Shown piece after piece: positions 62,794 through 64,000 of a DNA stretch of 64,000 bases. How positions within the stretch are numbered: position 1 is the stretch's first letter; the number at the start of each line of letters is the position of its first letter. The notes below the pieces were generated by a model. It searched no databases. It was given only the letters and a program-made list of their open reading frames with translations, and was not told where the DNA came from. The position numbers and the translations under genes were made by a program. The DNA comes from Dyadobacter frigoris (lineage in GTDB: Bacteria; Bacteroidota; Bacteroidia; Cytophagales; Spirosomataceae), in NCBI RefSeq assembly GCF_005280585.1, contig NZ_SZVO01000006.1:186001-250000 (forward strand), in the 5' to 3' direction.

Positions 62794-63546
62794 TTAGTGT
62801 AGAAATTTCAGGCCCAGTGTTATTTCAATACGAGACAAATCTTCAAAATCTTCTCTTGACAGCTTGATTGTCTCCGTTTGTCCTGCCATTTTTTTCCTGA
62901 ATTTGTAGGACGTGCCCAGATAACATGCACCGGAAAGATTCAGGGCCAGGTGGTCACCTAATTTTTGTTCAAGTCCAAGGCTTACAGCCCAACCTGTGGC
63001 GCTGCCTTTTAGTGTAAAATCTTCACCGTAAGCTCTTGCATTGTTTTTGTAAGATTGATATCCCATGGCAAATCCTGCCAAAACAGAGGTTTTCCCATTT
63101 TCAAAAGGTGACTGATATACAAAAGACGGCCCGATAAATTGAATAGAAATATCATCACTGAAATTTGTATTATACTCTCCTTTACTTTTGTAGAAATTAT
63201 ATTTCAAACCTAAACCAATATGCGGCCAAAGAAATTTATGAGCCTCCGCTCCTATCGAAAAGCCGGTTTTTAATTCTCTAAGATATTTTGAATAAGGTGT
63301 ATCCGAACGGGTTCCAGCGTTGGGCAAACGGTAACTGTAACCTCCATTCAATCCAAAACTCCAAACATTTTGTGGTTTGACCTTTTTCAATTCAGGCAAA
63401 GAATCCGTTTTAACTGGTACTACTTTTTCGGTAAAATCTGAGACCACTTTCAAAGAATCGCCTTCTTCCATTTTAATTTCCTGCGCGTTTGCAGCAATGG
63501 ATATCAGACAAAACAATAAGAAGAAAGCGGCTAAATATTTATTCAT
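62794..63546 (-). CDS. Hypothetical outer membrane beta-barrel protein
   Basis: A 250-residue protein with a signal peptide (to about 21, ending ANAQE). Beyond residue 60 it consists of alternating amphipathic strands with aromatic girdles (VWSFGLNGGYSYRLP, IGLGLKYNFYKSKGEY, VLAGFAMGYQSYKNN, ALNLSGACYLGTSYKF) ending in the strand ITLGLKFLH, the usual outer membrane barrel end. About 8 strands are likely. It has no specific family I can name. A -7-like box (63620-63627) lies about 75 bases upstream. Confidence 0.75.
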   Translation of the reverse strand: MNKYLAAFFLLFCLISIAANAQEIKMEEGDSLKVVSDFTEKVVPVKTDSLPELKKVKPQNVWSFGLNGGYSYRLPNAGTRSDTPYSKYLRELKTGFSIGAEAHKFLWPHIGLGLKYNFYKSKGEYNTNFSDDISIQFIGPSFVYQSPFENGKTSVLAGFAMGYQSYKNNARAYGEDFTLKGSATGWAVSLGLEQKLGDHLALNLSGACYLGTSYKFRKKMAGQTETIKLSREDFEDLSRIEITLGLKFLH

Positions 63547-63619
63547 TTATAATTTTCGGACAATCGTTTTTGAATTCACTAACCATAACCAGAGATCCCG
63601 GTTTAGCTGGAAGTGAAGT

Positions 63620-63627
63620 CAAAGATA
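63620..63627 (-). promoter_or_regulatory. -7 promoter element of the beta-barrel gene
   Basis: TATCTTTG on the minus strand, an exact TAnnTTTG match, 74 bases before the start at 63546. No clear -33 box. Confidence 0.4.
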
Positions 63628-63684
63628 CAATTAATACTTTACGGCCGTAAATCCTCTGCAAGCAAAACACGTTACATAACCTGG

Positions 63685-64000
63685 TTATGGCTTAACTTTC
63701 GGGTTTAATCCGTTGAGTTTATAGGTCAGCACAGCGGAATTATTTACCGTTGCAATCAAAATATTTTCTTTACCAACGGGCAGTGCAAGCAAATCGCGGA
63801 CTTCACCCTTAACAAATAATCCGGAAACTTTCTGAGGTACATATTCAAATTTCAGATCTCCTTTATTGACAAAAAGCTGGACATAATTTGCATCATTTTT
63901 ACCAATTCTCACACGCGTATGGTTTAAATTCCCGCCTAATAAAATATCCGCCTGACCATCTTTATTTACATCTGTCAGAGAAATTGCATAAATCGGTGCG
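63685..64000 (-). CDS. C-terminal end of a VCBS/FG-GAP repeat-containing protein (N-terminus beyond window)
   Basis: The minus-strand frame is open from the window edge to a stop at 63685, giving 105 codons of the C-terminus. The segment DVNKDGQADILLGGN is an FG-GAP/VCBS-type calcium-binding repeat (DxNxDGxxD), and IPTYAISL-like strands surround it (APIYAISLTDVNKDG). Large exported proteins with these repeats in Bacteroidota often function with glycan uptake loci. The last 70 residues are a beta-rich end (DLLALPVG, ILIATVNNSAVLTYKLN). The start and domain order cannot be seen. Confidence 0.75.
   Translation of the reverse strand, partial: APIYAISLTDVNKDGQADILLGGNLNHTRVRIGKNDANYVQLFVNKGDLKFEYVPQKVSGLFVKGEVRDLLALPVGKENILIATVNNSAVLTYKLNGLNPKVKP

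Overview
The window looks like a contiguous piece of chromosome from a member of the Bacteroidota, most likely order Cytophagales (a Dyadobacter- or Spirosoma-like genus; the genus is an inference). Signs for this are a fused MurF-alanine racemase gene, a subtilase with a type IX secretion C-terminal sorting domain, DUF2723, DUF2911, DUF4105 and WbqC family proteins, start codons without Shine-Dalgarno sequences, and several promoters with the Bacteroidota -7 box TAnnTTTG. I see no tRNA, rRNA, insertion sequence, prophage, CRISPR array or integration scar. Both ends cut through genes.

Layout. 1-3.8 kb (minus): a Tat-exported TIM-barrel sugar isomerase-like protein (partial), a secreted esterase/peptidase and a DUF937-OmpA fusion. 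4.1-12.9 kb (minus): clpC, wbqC-like, a Sua5/YciO-type gene, a GT2 glycosyltransferase, an operon of mltG, hot-dog thioesterase and YihY, and a type-2 malate/lactate dehydrogenase. 13.2-19.8 kb (plus): a DUF502 protein, aroA, an FMN/Fe-S glutamate synthase-like protein, a T9SS subtilase and a small protein with two TonB-plug-like repeats. 19.8-24.1 kb: nudix, DUF2911, a UPF0126 channel, thyA, osmC and pterin dehydratase. 24.06-24.24 kb: a pair of inverted REP-like palindromes. 24.3-27.8 kb (plus): a five-gene run, rsmI to a 45-residue Cys-rich membrane peptide. 27.8-37.6 kb: acs, a THUMP-like methyltransferase, a PAS-LuxR regulator, an ArsC/Spx-like protein, a DctA/GltP symporter and an ABC-2 exporter. 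37.9-43.4 kb: a DUF2723 protein, a Crp-like regulator, a lipoprotein and a secreted EEP nuclease/phosphatase. 43.5-56.1 kb: dnaJ and grpE, queG, a UspA protein, corA, murF-alr, ppk1 and gyrB. 56.5-64 kb (minus): an orphan multi-spanning protein, a large secreted SGNH/beta-propeller/HEAT/cytochrome c protein with a ThuA partner, an outer-membrane barrel and the tail of a VCBS-repeat protein.

The genes are mostly housekeeping and envelope functions: protein quality control (clpC, grpE-dnaJ), cell wall (mltG, murF-alr), DNA topology (gyrB), nucleotide and cofactor metabolism (thyA, queG, aroA), acetate activation (acs) and export. The two ends share a theme of exported carbohydrate-linked proteins. 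I did not find a clear new defence or biosynthetic system. The best leads are the REP doublet, the tandem-plug protein, the degenerate SGNH module on a cytochrome c protein, a terminator-like hairpin in the gyrB leader, and several operator-like palindromes.
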